Positions 6,701-14,150 of a stretch of DNA of 17,075 nucleotides are shown one piece after another (position 1 is the first letter of the stretch; each line of letters starts with the position of its first letter). A program made the position numbers and the translations under genes. Source of the stretch: Limnoglobus sp043780595 (GTDB lineage Bacteria > Planctomycetota > Planctomycetia > Gemmatales > Gemmataceae); contig JAYWCL010000288.1 in NCBI GenBank assembly GCA_043780595.1, positions 1 through 17,075 of the forward strand, in the 5' to 3' direction. Under the pieces are notes generated by a model. The model was not told the DNA's origin and searched no databases. It saw nothing but the letters and a program-made list of their open reading frames with translations.

Positions 6701-8902
6701 CTACGTTGAAACATCCTCGCGCGCGTTTCGCAGTCGCCACGATAGTAGGCTGAAGCGGCGGCTGTTGTCGGCTTTTGTGACGGCGAGCCAGAGCGCTTTG
6801 CGGCTGCCGACGAGCACCACGAGCTTGCGGCCGCGGGTGATGCCCGTGTACAGCAGGTTGCGTTGCAGCATGATGAAATGTTGCGTGTGGACGGGGATAA
6901 TCACCGCCGGGTACTCGCTCCCCTGGCTCTTGTGAATGCTGATGGCAAAGGCGTGCGCGAGTTCGTCGAGGTCGCTGAACTCGTACTCGACGGGCCGGCC
7001 ATCGTACTCCACCGTAAGGATTTGATCGACCATCTCGATCGCCGTCACGCGGCCGATGTCGCCGTTGAAGACTTCGCGTTGGTAGTTGTTTCGCGTCTGC
7101 AAAACTTTGTCTCCGATGCGGAATGCGGCTCCGTAGCGTTGCACTTCTTTTGCGTGGCCGTCGTTCGGGTTGAGCACGTCTTGCAGCATCTTGTTTAGGT
7201 TTTGCACGCCGAGTTCGGACTTGTTCATCGGCGACAACACTTGCACGTCGCGAACGGGGTCGAGGCCGAATTTCGCGGGGATGCGCGTCTTCAGCATGAA
7301 CGCGATTCGCTCGATGATCTTTGCGGGCTCGTCGGCTTCGATGAAGTAAAAATCGCCGTCGGCATTCGGTGCGGACTCCGGTTCTTCGCCGCGATTGACG
7401 GCGTGTGCCGCCCGCACGATGTAGCTCGAACCGGCTTGCCGGTGAATCTCCGTGAGCCGTGACACCGGTATGACACCGGAGCTAATGAGGTCCGCAAGTA
7501 CGCTGCCCGCGCCGACCGACGGCAGTTGATCGACGTCGCCGACGAACACCACGCAGGCGAACGGCGGTACGGCACGCAGTAGTTGGTTCATCAGCACGAC
7601 ATCGACCATCGATACTTCATCGACGACGATCAAATCGAGGTCTAACTGGTTCTCGCGATTCTTGCGAAAGCCGCCGATACCCGCATCGAACTCGAGCAGG
7701 CGGTGGATGGTCTTCGACTCGCGGCCCGTCGATTCGCCGAGGCGTTTCGCGGCCCGTCCCGTCGGTGCGCATAGCCCCACTCGCTGCTGTTTTGCGGCGA
7801 ATAGCTCGATGATTGCGCGAACGATCGTCGTCTTTCCCGTGCCGGGGCCACCCGTCACCACGAGCAATTTTTCCGTGGCGGCGGCCCGTACTGCGTCGCG
7901 TTGGGACTCGGCGAACGTGATCGTCATCCGCGATTCGACCCAGGCGAGTGCGCGTTCGGTATCGATGGCCGGCAGCGGGTGCGGGCCGGTACGAAGCGCA
8001 GTCACCAACTTCGCGACGCCGAGTTCCGCAATGTACATCGACTTCAGATAAATCAGCGATTCGAAGCCGAAATCGGCCTCGGCACCCGTTGGGGCATCGC
8101 GAACGACTTCGTCGGTGATGCGCAATTGCTCGATGGCATCTTGCACGTTCACCGTTTCAATTTGCGTGAGTATCGTCGTTTCTTCGAGCAAGATCGGCTC
8201 GGGCAAACCGACGTGGCCTTTGCTCGACGCGGCCTCTTGGAGGATGTGCCGCACGGCGGCTTGGGCGCGTTGCGGGGCATCGCGCGGGATACCGAGTTGG
8301 AGGGCGAGGTCGTCTGCGGTACGGAAGCCGACGCCCCAAATATCCGTGCTGAGGCGATACGGATTCGAGCGAATGAGCGCGATGGCGTTCTCGCCGTACG
8401 TCTTGTAGATGCGCACGGCCCGCGCCGTCCCGATGCCGTACGACATGAGGAATGTCATGATCTCGCGGGTGCCGGTGGTTTCGCGCCAGCCGTCGCGGAT
8501 CATCTGAATGCGCTTCGGGCCGATCCCTTTCACCTGGCTGAGATACGTCGGCGAACGATCGATTACTTCGAGAGTTTTGTCGCCAAACACGGCGACGATT
8601 TTCTGTGCGTAACGCGGGCCGATCCCTTTTACGAGACCGGAGCCGAGGTATTTGGCGATACCGGCGGCGGTGTGTGGCGGCGTGGTTTTCAGTTCGGTCG
8701 CCTGGAACTGTTGCCCGTGCGCACGATCCGTAATCCAACTTCCCTTGGCCTCGACGTATTCCCCCGCGATGGCCTGCGGCATATTGCCGACGACGGTGAC
8801 GAGGTCGCGGTGCCCGCTCGCCTTGATGCGAAGCACGCAGTAGCCGCTGTCCAGATTGTGGAAGGTGACGCGTTCGATCGCGCCGCTCACCGATTCGGGC
8901 AT
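6701..8902 (-). CDS. recD2: RecD2-type ATP-dependent DNA helicase
   Basis: This 733-residue 5'-3' superfamily 1B helicase is of the RecD2 type, which acts without RecBC. The N-terminal region has an OB-like start (SGAIERVTFHN, YCVLRI) and tandem helix-hairpin-helix motifs (VKGIGPRYAQ at 91-100, VKGIGPKRIQ at 124-133). The motor has SQRDAV at 333, Walker A GGPGTGKTT at 351-359, Walker B VVDEVSMVD at 426-434 and GDVDQLPSVGAG at 455-466. Motif V/VI segments are AISIHKSQGSEY at 653-664 and LLYTGITRGRK at 683-693. The start at 8902 is chosen where homology begins; an in-frame ATG at 9091 would add 63 unconserved residues. No Shine-Dalgarno is evident. No recB or recC is present in the window, in keeping with RecD2. 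Likely role is repair or fork processing. Confidence 0.95.
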   Translation of the reverse strand: MPESVSGAIERVTFHNLDSGYCVLRIKASGHRDLVTVVGNMPQAIAGEYVEAKGSWITDRAHGQQFQATELKTTPPHTAAGIAKYLGSGLVKGIGPRYAQKIVAVFGDKTLEVIDRSPTYLSQVKGIGPKRIQMIRDGWRETTGTREIMTFLMSYGIGTARAVRIYKTYGENAIALIRSNPYRLSTDIWGVGFRTADDLALQLGIPRDAPQRAQAAVRHILQEAASSKGHVGLPEPILLEETTILTQIETVNVQDAIEQLRITDEVVRDAPTGAEADFGFESLIYLKSMYIAELGVAKLVTALRTGPHPLPAIDTERALAWVESRMTITFAESQRDAVRAAATEKLLVVTGGPGTGKTTIVRAIIELFAAKQQRVGLCAPTGRAAKRLGESTGRESKTIHRLLEFDAGIGGFRKNRENQLDLDLIVVDEVSMVDVVLMNQLLRAVPPFACVVFVGDVDQLPSVGAGSVLADLISSGVIPVSRLTEIHRQAGSSYIVRAAHAVNRGEEPESAPNADGDFYFIEADEPAKIIERIAFMLKTRIPAKFGLDPVRDVQVLSPMNKSELGVQNLNKMLQDVLNPNDGHAKEVQRYGAAFRIGDKVLQTRNNYQREVFNGDIGRVTAIEMVDQILTVEYDGRPVEYEFSDLDELAHAFAISIHKSQGSEYPAVIIPVHTQHFIMLQRNLLYTGITRGRKLVVLVGSRKALWLAVTKADNSRRFSLLSWRLRNAREDVST

Positions 8903-9153
8903 AGTTCGCGCTGCGGGTTGGGGTTTGCGATGATTCTCTTTGAAGGTAACCGATCTCTGGCGAATGTCCACGAGCGCAGCGGTCGCACGATTCGCCTCTT
9001 GGCCCGCTTCGGGCGGTTGTGTCTGGTGTATCGGCACGATCCAAACGCGATGGCGTTCCCGTGATGGCTTTGATGATGATCGCCCTCCCATCCGACCGAT
9101 TTTCCTCGTAAGTTGCTATTAGACTATCCCCCCGACATCTGCGAGGGCACCGC

Positions 9154-9837
9154 GTGTCCGAACCGCTGATCGTCACGTTTTTCCGCGAGATCCCGCAACC
9201 GTCCTTCAAGGACGACCCAGACCTGTGGCAGGCGGGCGTTCAAGAAGCGATGCGTTCATTTCGCGTTTCGATTAAAAACAATTACTCGGAAGGCACGCTG
9301 CAACGGTTGCTGATTCACCCCGATTCGCAAGTTCGGCAAGCCGCCGTACTCGGCCTCGGCCTCATCGGCACGCTCGGTTCTAACGCTGCGTTGTCTGCGA
9401 TCCTCAAAGACGAAGACACCTACGTTCGCCGGTTCGCGCACGATGCCCTGTGGGAAATCTGGTCGCGCGGCAGCGACCCGAACCACTGCTGGCAGCTTCA
9501 ACAGGCGATGCAACTCGGCGACTTTTCGCAAACGATGGCCGCGCTCGACGAATTGCTGGTCGACGCCCCTGCGTACGCCGAGGCGTACAACCAACGCGCG
9601 ATCATGTTGTTTCGTCGCGGCGAGTATCTGCGTTCGCGCGACGATTGCAAAGTGGTGCTGAAACTGAACCCGTACCACTTCGGTGCGGCCGCCGGGCTGG
9701 GGCAATGTTATTTGAAGCTGAAGAAGCCCCGCGCCGCACTGCGTTACTTCAAGCAAGCCCTCGATTTGAACCCCGCGCTCGACGAATTAGTCGAAGCCGT
9801 GAGAGCGCTCAAAGACGCGCTCGGCGACTCGGAATAG
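9154..9837 (+). CDS. HEAT-repeat and TPR-repeat protein of unknown function
   Basis: This 227-residue protein has no signal peptide or membrane span. Residues about 46-105 hold two HEAT-like units (LLIHPDSQVRQAAVLGLG and ILKDEDTYVRRFAHDALW). Residues about 114-206 hold three TPR units, the clearest being AEAYNQRAIMLFRRGEYLR and LGQCYLKLKKPRAALRYFK followed by LDLNP. It is probably a cytoplasmic scaffold; no catalytic motif is visible. It starts at a GTG preceded by GAGGG about 9 bases upstream; an ATG at residue 33 would cut into the conserved-looking N terminus. It is convergent with the large TPR gene, with 11 bp between stops, and divergent from recD2 across 251 bp. Confidence 0.85.
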   Translation: MSEPLIVTFFREIPQPSFKDDPDLWQAGVQEAMRSFRVSIKNNYSEGTLQRLLIHPDSQVRQAAVLGLGLIGTLGSNAALSAILKDEDTYVRRFAHDALWEIWSRGSDPNHCWQLQQAMQLGDFSQTMAALDELLVDAPAYAEAYNQRAIMLFRRGEYLRSRDDCKVVLKLNPYHFGAAAGLGQCYLKLKKPRAALRYFKQALDLNPALDELVEAVRALKDALGDSE

Positions 9838-9848
9838 GGAGCGGCGAA

Positions 9849-12227
9849 TTACTGTTGCTTCGTTAGTTTCTCGCGGAGTTTGGGCAGTTCGGATTTCCAG
9901 TGTTCGTACGAGTAGCGTGCGTCTTTGGGAAATGTCTCGCGGGGGATGCGGGGTAGTGCCTCTTCCATCTTGGCGAGCGTGCGGGCGGCTTCGTTGAGGT
10001 CGGGCGATTTTGCGGCGAGTGCGGCGTGAAACACCAAGCTGCCGACGACGAGTTCTTCGGGTGTGCCCGTGTGTTTTGCGATCAGTTCCTTGCCCTTGGC
10101 GACGGCGGCGGCGGTGTCGCCCATTTCGACGAGCGTGTTCACCGTCCAGATTTCGCCCCAGTTACGCAGGAACGGATCGTTCGATTGCGAGAGCGGTTTC
10201 AGGTATTCGAGCGCTTCGGTGCGAATTTTGTCTGCCGTCGTGGAATCTTTCTTGGCCCGTGCGAGTAGCGCACTCACCATCCACAAACGGCCTTGGTCGG
10301 CGTACGTTCCCGTTGGGTACAGCGCGAGTTGCTTGCGGAAACGGCTCTCGGCTTCGGGGTACGCCTGATCGCGCATGAGCATCTTGCCGAGTTCGAATAT
10401 CGCGCGTTCGTGCGTGACTGCGTCTTGCGGGGCGACGGTTGCCGCATCGGCGAGTTGAGCGTACAAGTCGCGGCCGAACTTCGCGGTCGCCTCGGCTTCT
10501 TGCTTCACCTGATCCGGACTCAGGCTCGTCGGCGCGGCGGCGAGGAGTTCGTTCCCGCGCGCCACATGCAATGTCGCCAGCCGATAGCGGGCTGCGTTTG
10601 CGGCGCTACTCGGCACGGCCATCGCCTTTTCCAGTGCGGCTTTAATCGCAGCGAAATCGCTCGCGGGCAGCATCTCGGCTTTCTCGACCCACACTTGGCC
10701 AGTCTGTTCGGCTGTCACCGTGGGCGATGCCAAAATCTTGTCGACGAGCGTCGTCGCACTGATCGAATCGTCGGCACGGCGATACTGCTTAATCGCTTTC
10801 ATCCAATGCGCCATCTTGCGTTCGGCATCGGTTTCCAGTTCGCCGAGTGCGGCGAATTCCTTCGCTGCGCCGAGGTACTTCGACTTCGCATCGGCAGACC
10901 CGACCGAGACTTTCTCCAAGCCTTCCGCCCACGTCGTTTGAATTTCAGCGCGATACTCGGCGGCCTTGGTGCTGGTGTCGATTTTGCCGTACGCGGCGGC
11001 GGCCCGGAGAGCGGAGGGGAAGTCGCCTTCGTCTTTGCTCGTTTGAATGACTTGCTCGAATACCGCTTTCAATTCCGCGTTCGATACCGTTTCCATCGTG
11101 CTATCGGTCGGCGTGACGGCCTTCTCGAGATACTCCACGACTTCGGTCCGTAGGCCCTTCGCCATCGGGTCGCGCAACTTGAGTTCCGCAAGCCGCAGCG
11201 ATGCGATGGCCACCGTGGCTGGGTCTTTCGCCGCCTGTTCGAGGTACGCTATGGCCTGTGCGGTTTCGCCCTGTTTCAAAAGCGAATAACCGGTGAAATA
11301 GCGAATCGCACCGAGTTGCTCGGGTGGCAAACCGGGCGTCGCTTGCGCGGCCTCGAACAATTTCACCGCTTCGGGCCAGTTGTTGTCGGCGAGCGCGAGC
11401 CGTGCGAGTTGCACCTTCGCCGATGCGAGCACTTCAACGGGGGCATCGGCACCGATGTCGTTCAGCCACGTTCGCGCCTTCGCGGGATCGTTCAGCGTCA
11501 GGTTCAGCTTTGCGAGTTCGAGCTTGCAATTCGCGGCCATTGCGGGCGAGGCCCGGTTCGTGCCGCCGAGGTAGTTCGTCAGTTCATCGCGAGCGAGTTT
11601 GCGGTTGGCGGGTGTGGCACGGGTGGCGGTGCGGGCGATGAGGCGCGGCCATTCGCTGCGGTCTTCGTCCGGTGGCGTACTGGCAGCCAGCGCGAGCATC
11701 ACGGCATTCGCGTCGCCGTTATCGGTGGCGGCCCGCGCTTTTGCCGTGCGGAACGCCAGCTTCGCGGCATCCTTTGGCCCTTCGAGTTTCGTCGCATCGC
11801 ATTGCTCGAACTGCTTCAGCGCGTTCAGCCAATCGGCGGTGTCTTCGGGGCTGTTTTCCGCGAGAGCGAGGAAGCCGCTGCCCGCGAGAAAGTGCGAGAG
11901 ATTTGCCGAATCGGGGTAGCGATCCGCATCTTCGGCAACCTGTTTCGCCAGGCTTTCCACCGCGATCGGGTCGATTGGCTTGGCTTCGAGCGCTGTCACT
12001 AGCGATGCCCGGTTGGCCACATGGCTATCGACGGGGTTCGTCGTCGGTTTCGGCGCGTAAAGGAACGCGGCCACTAGCGCCACGGCACCGGCCAGAAACG
12101 TCGGCAGTTGCCAGTAACGGCGCGGTTCGGGCGCGACCGCGTCGGGTGACGGCATGATCGGAACCGGGTTCGGGGTGAGCGTTGCGGTCGGCATCGGTAT
12201 CGGTGCGGCTGCCAAGTCCGTGGCCAT
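9849..12227 (-). CDS. Large membrane-anchored TPR protein
   Basis: The protein has 792 residues. A proline- and alanine-rich N terminus (1-38) is followed by one membrane span at about 41-58 (LPTFLAGAVALVAAFLYA). Arg36 and Arg37 lie just before it, so the long C-terminal part should be outside the cytoplasm (positive-inside rule, inference). Residues about 75-780 are helical TPR-like repeats. Clear units are LARLALADNNWPEAVKLFEAA near 274-294, TGYSLLKQGETAQAIAYLEQA near 312-332, and FELGKMLMRDQAYPEAESRF further on. Such proteins scaffold envelope complexes, but no partner is evident. A weak AGGTAG precedes the ATG by several bases. It is divergent from the SDR-like gene across 210 bp. Confidence 0.88.
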   Translation of the reverse strand: MATDLAAAPIPMPTATLTPNPVPIMPSPDAVAPEPRRYWQLPTFLAGAVALVAAFLYAPKPTTNPVDSHVANRASLVTALEAKPIDPIAVESLAKQVAEDADRYPDSANLSHFLAGSGFLALAENSPEDTADWLNALKQFEQCDATKLEGPKDAAKLAFRTAKARAATDNGDANAVMLALAASTPPDEDRSEWPRLIARTATRATPANRKLARDELTNYLGGTNRASPAMAANCKLELAKLNLTLNDPAKARTWLNDIGADAPVEVLASAKVQLARLALADNNWPEAVKLFEAAQATPGLPPEQLGAIRYFTGYSLLKQGETAQAIAYLEQAAKDPATVAIASLRLAELKLRDPMAKGLRTEVVEYLEKAVTPTDSTMETVSNAELKAVFEQVIQTSKDEGDFPSALRAAAAYGKIDTSTKAAEYRAEIQTTWAEGLEKVSVGSADAKSKYLGAAKEFAALGELETDAERKMAHWMKAIKQYRRADDSISATTLVDKILASPTVTAEQTGQVWVEKAEMLPASDFAAIKAALEKAMAVPSSAANAARYRLATLHVARGNELLAAAPTSLSPDQVKQEAEATAKFGRDLYAQLADAATVAPQDAVTHERAIFELGKMLMRDQAYPEAESRFRKQLALYPTGTYADQGRLWMVSALLARAKKDSTTADKIRTEALEYLKPLSQSNDPFLRNWGEIWTVNTLVEMGDTAAAVAKGKELIAKHTGTPEELVVGSLVFHAALAAKSPDLNEAARTLAKMEEALPRIPRETFPKDARYSYEHWKSELPKLREKLTKQQ

Positions 12228-12343
12228 GATCGCTACCTATATTGTGGGCGCATTCAGAAGATTCCTCAAAGTTGAACAGATTGCCCCCACATCGGTCAAG
12301 TGCAACAGGGAATGACTCGAGCGGCGAAGGCCTGAAATTCCAC

Positions 12344-12373
12344 TTGACACGTCGGAACGAAACGGCATACCCT
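12344..12373 (+). promoter_or_regulatory. Candidate sigma-70 type promoter for the SDR pair
   Basis: A perfect -35 box TTGACA (12344-12349) is followed after 18 bases by TACCCT (12368-12373), a weak -10 box. It lies about 65 bases upstream of the ATG at 12438 and points toward the SDR-like gene. The -35 match is exact; the -10 is only half-matched. Confidence 0.4.
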
Positions 12374-12437
12374 GCCAAATGTCTCGCTCTCATGGATGGG
12401 AGTGGGAAGTTCTGCCGCACCCACGGAAGGGGCACGA

Positions 12438-13013
12438 ATGACGGAATCGCTGTTCTGGCCTGGCCGTCGTGCGCTCGTTCTCGGGTGCGAAACCAATCTT
12501 GGCTGCGGCGTCGTGCAAACGATTGTTTCCAATGGCGGTGCGGTCACGGTGTTTGCGACCGAACTGCCCGCGGATTCCCCCTTTATTCAGCGTCGGCTCT
12601 ACGAATCGTCGTCCGTGGTACGCGGCTCGTGGGACGATCTCGGGCCACTTCAACGACTGCTCGCCGTTCACGAAATCGATACGATTCTCACCTGCGATCC
12701 GCAGCACATTACGACGCACCGGCTGTTGCGTACGGTTGCTACCGCGCGGCCGAATGCCACGGTAACGGTGGCGTGCGACGGTCGTAGTGGGACGTTGCCG
12801 AATTTTCGCACCTCGGCCACGAACGGCCTGCGCGTCGCGTTTGTTCGCTGGCCGAACTGGGGCGACGCCTACGAAGCCGCAACCGTCGATCTGGCCGTGA
12901 AGGGATTACTCGACGCCACCGAGGCGATCGCGCGAATCGACGCGATACCGGTCACCGGGTTATGGTCCGCAGTCCCCAGGATGGGGAACGAATCCGTGCG
13001 GAAAGTCGCGTAA
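12438..13013 (+). CDS. Half-length, degenerate SDR-like (NAD-dependent epimerase/dehydratase fold) protein
   Basis: This 191-residue protein starts FWPGRRALVLG, like the N terminus of CDP-glucose 4,6-dehydratases, and follows the alternating strand-helix pattern of the Rossmann fold to about residue 115. The dinucleotide motif GxxGxxG is damaged: it reads Gly16, Thr19, Gly22, with the middle glycine lost. The catalytic YxxxK is absent, and the protein is about 60 percent of normal extended-SDR length. The stretch TVDLAVKGLLDATEA near 149-163 resembles the late helix of the family, which suggests loss of the catalytic middle part. A good Shine-Dalgarno (GGAAGGGG) lies 5 bases before the ATG. 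The intact frame and ribosome-binding site argue against simple decay. It could be a non-catalytic partner of the SDR downstream. Substrate unknown. Confidence 0.7.
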   Translation: MTESLFWPGRRALVLGCETNLGCGVVQTIVSNGGAVTVFATELPADSPFIQRRLYESSSVVRGSWDDLGPLQRLLAVHEIDTILTCDPQHITTHRLLRTVATARPNATVTVACDGRSGTLPNFRTSATNGLRVAFVRWPNWGDAYEAATVDLAVKGLLDATEAIARIDAIPVTGLWSAVPRMGNESVRKVA

Positions 13014-13027
13014 ATTGTCACGGCTCG

Positions 13028-13158
13028 GGCGAGCGGTGGGTGTAAGCCCACTGATTCTGCCACCGTCGTGCGCAATGCAAATGGATGGAGCATGTCGCAT
13101 TGAATTCAGGTTGTATGCGACGCAGGAAGAATCAGGGGAGTTACCTCCCCCGCTCGCC
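13028..13158 (+). promoter_or_regulatory. Candidate structured RNA leader upstream of the RmlD-like gene
   Basis: In the 186-bp spacer between the two SDR genes, GGCGAGCGG (13028-13036) pairs perfectly with CCGCTCGCC (13150-13158), closing a domain of about 113 nt. Inside are TGGG/CCCA (13037-13040 with 13047-13050), a perfect 7-bp stem GTCGCAT/ATGCGAC (13094-13100 with 13115-13121), and GGGAG/CTCCC (13136-13140 with 13145-13149). Competing pairings exist, for example CGGTGG (13034-13039) with CCACCG (13060-13065). The domain ends 27 bases before a strong Shine-Dalgarno. I could not match it to a known riboswitch class by eye. GC-rich DNA gives chance pairings, so this stays a candidate. Confidence 0.35.
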
Positions 13159-13199
13159 AAATACGGGAAAATCAACAAGACGTCAAGGAGGACGACACG

Positions 13200-14105
13200 A
13201 TGAGCAACTTGATTTTGGGCGTTTCGGGGCAGATTGGCGGAAACTTGGCGACCGAGTGCGAACTGCGACAGCAGCCGTTCCAGGGAACGTGGTACCGTTG
13301 GCCGCAGAACGACGCGACGCCGTTGGACGTCCGCGATGCGGAAGCGGTGGCGGGGTTGATCGCCGAGTGTCAGCCGGAAGTGGTCTACCTCGTGGCCGGG
13401 ATGACTCAGATCGATTACGCCGAAACCGACCGCGATGAATGCCATGCCATCAACGGCACCGGTGCCGAAAACGTGGCGATGGCCTGCGTCCAACACGGCG
13501 CGAAGTTGGTTTACGTTTCCTCATCGCACGTCTTCGGCGAATGCCCGACGGCACGCAAGGAAGACAGCCCGACTGCCGCGCTGAACGTCTACGGGAAGTC
13601 CGTCGTTCATGCGGAAAATGCGATCCGTGCGGCGCTACCGGAACAGCATCTGATCGTTCGCACCAGTCATGTCTACGGGCCGGAAGAACGCGCGAAGAAC
13701 CCGGCGCTTCATGCGGTTCGCCGACTGTCGGATCGGCGCAAAATCCGTGCGGCGATGGATCGCCATTGCCAGCCAACGTACGGGCCGGACCTCGCCGCTG
13801 CGATCTTCGATCTCATCAAGCACGACTGCGTCGGCACCTATCACGCGGTCGGCCCCGACAAGATGACCGAGTATGCGTTCGCGTCGATGGTGGCGTTCCT
13901 GAACGGCTACGATTCGGACGACGTCGAAGCCGTGAGCGCCGTCGAACTCGGCGAGGAAGCGGTGCGATCTCGCACGTTGTGGCTGGATCGCGCGAAGTTG
14001 CGTTCCGAACTCGGTGCGAAGGCGTTTCGCAGTGTCGGCGAAGGGCTTCGACACCTCCGCGATGCGGAAATGATCCCCGCCGCCCGCCAGCTACGGGCCG
14101 CTTGA
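13200..14105 (+). CDS. RmlD-like extended SDR (dTDP-4-dehydrorhamnose reductase-like) with an altered YxxxK
   Basis: The protein has 301 residues, the usual RmlD length. The NAD(P) motif is GVSGQIGG at 7-14, followed by the RmlD-style PLDVRD (41-46), PEVVYLVAG (59-67) and VYVSSSHVFGE (104-114). The active-site Tyr131 sits in NVYGKSVVHAEN, but the position of the catalytic lysine (Tyr+4) is Val135; a lysine is present at Tyr+2 (Lys133). RTSHVYGPEER (154-164) and QPTYGPDLAAAI (191-202) are typical RmlD-branch segments. Family members reduce dTDP-4-dehydrorhamnose or serve as non-catalytic partners, such as MAT2B; no other rhamnose gene is present. An excellent AAGGAGG lies 8 bases before the ATG. 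It follows the degenerate SDR gene by 186 bp and precedes the MmgE/PrpD gene by 45 bp. Confidence 0.85.
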   Translation: MSNLILGVSGQIGGNLATECELRQQPFQGTWYRWPQNDATPLDVRDAEAVAGLIAECQPEVVYLVAGMTQIDYAETDRDECHAINGTGAENVAMACVQHGAKLVYVSSSHVFGECPTARKEDSPTAALNVYGKSVVHAENAIRAALPEQHLIVRTSHVYGPEERAKNPALHAVRRLSDRRKIRAAMDRHCQPTYGPDLAAAIFDLIKHDCVGTYHAVGPDKMTEYAFASMVAFLNGYDSDDVEAVSAVELGEEAVRSRTLWLDRAKLRSELGAKAFRSVGEGLRHLRDAEMIPAARQLRAA

Positions 14106-14150
14106 TATAACGTCTCCCACACACATACGATAGACACGGTGGGAACGGAT

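Noticed and set aside
7901..9064. 387-residue open frame on the plus strand, antisense to recD2
   Set aside because: It lies opposite a gene with all helicase motifs, has no recognisable domain, and is the kind of long shadow frame expected in GC-rich coding DNA.
10293..11153. 286-residue open frame antisense to the large TPR gene
   Set aside because: Arg/Gly-rich shadow with no domain, opposite a continuous 792-residue TPR frame.
13023..13053. Intrinsic terminator after the degenerate SDR gene
   Set aside because: Hairpins are present (GCTC/GAGC and GTGGG/CCCAC), but no run of T follows.
13014..13199. tRNA or known riboswitch in the SDR spacer
   Set aside because: No T-loop GGTTC, anticodon arm, B12 box or other known core sequence could be found by eye.
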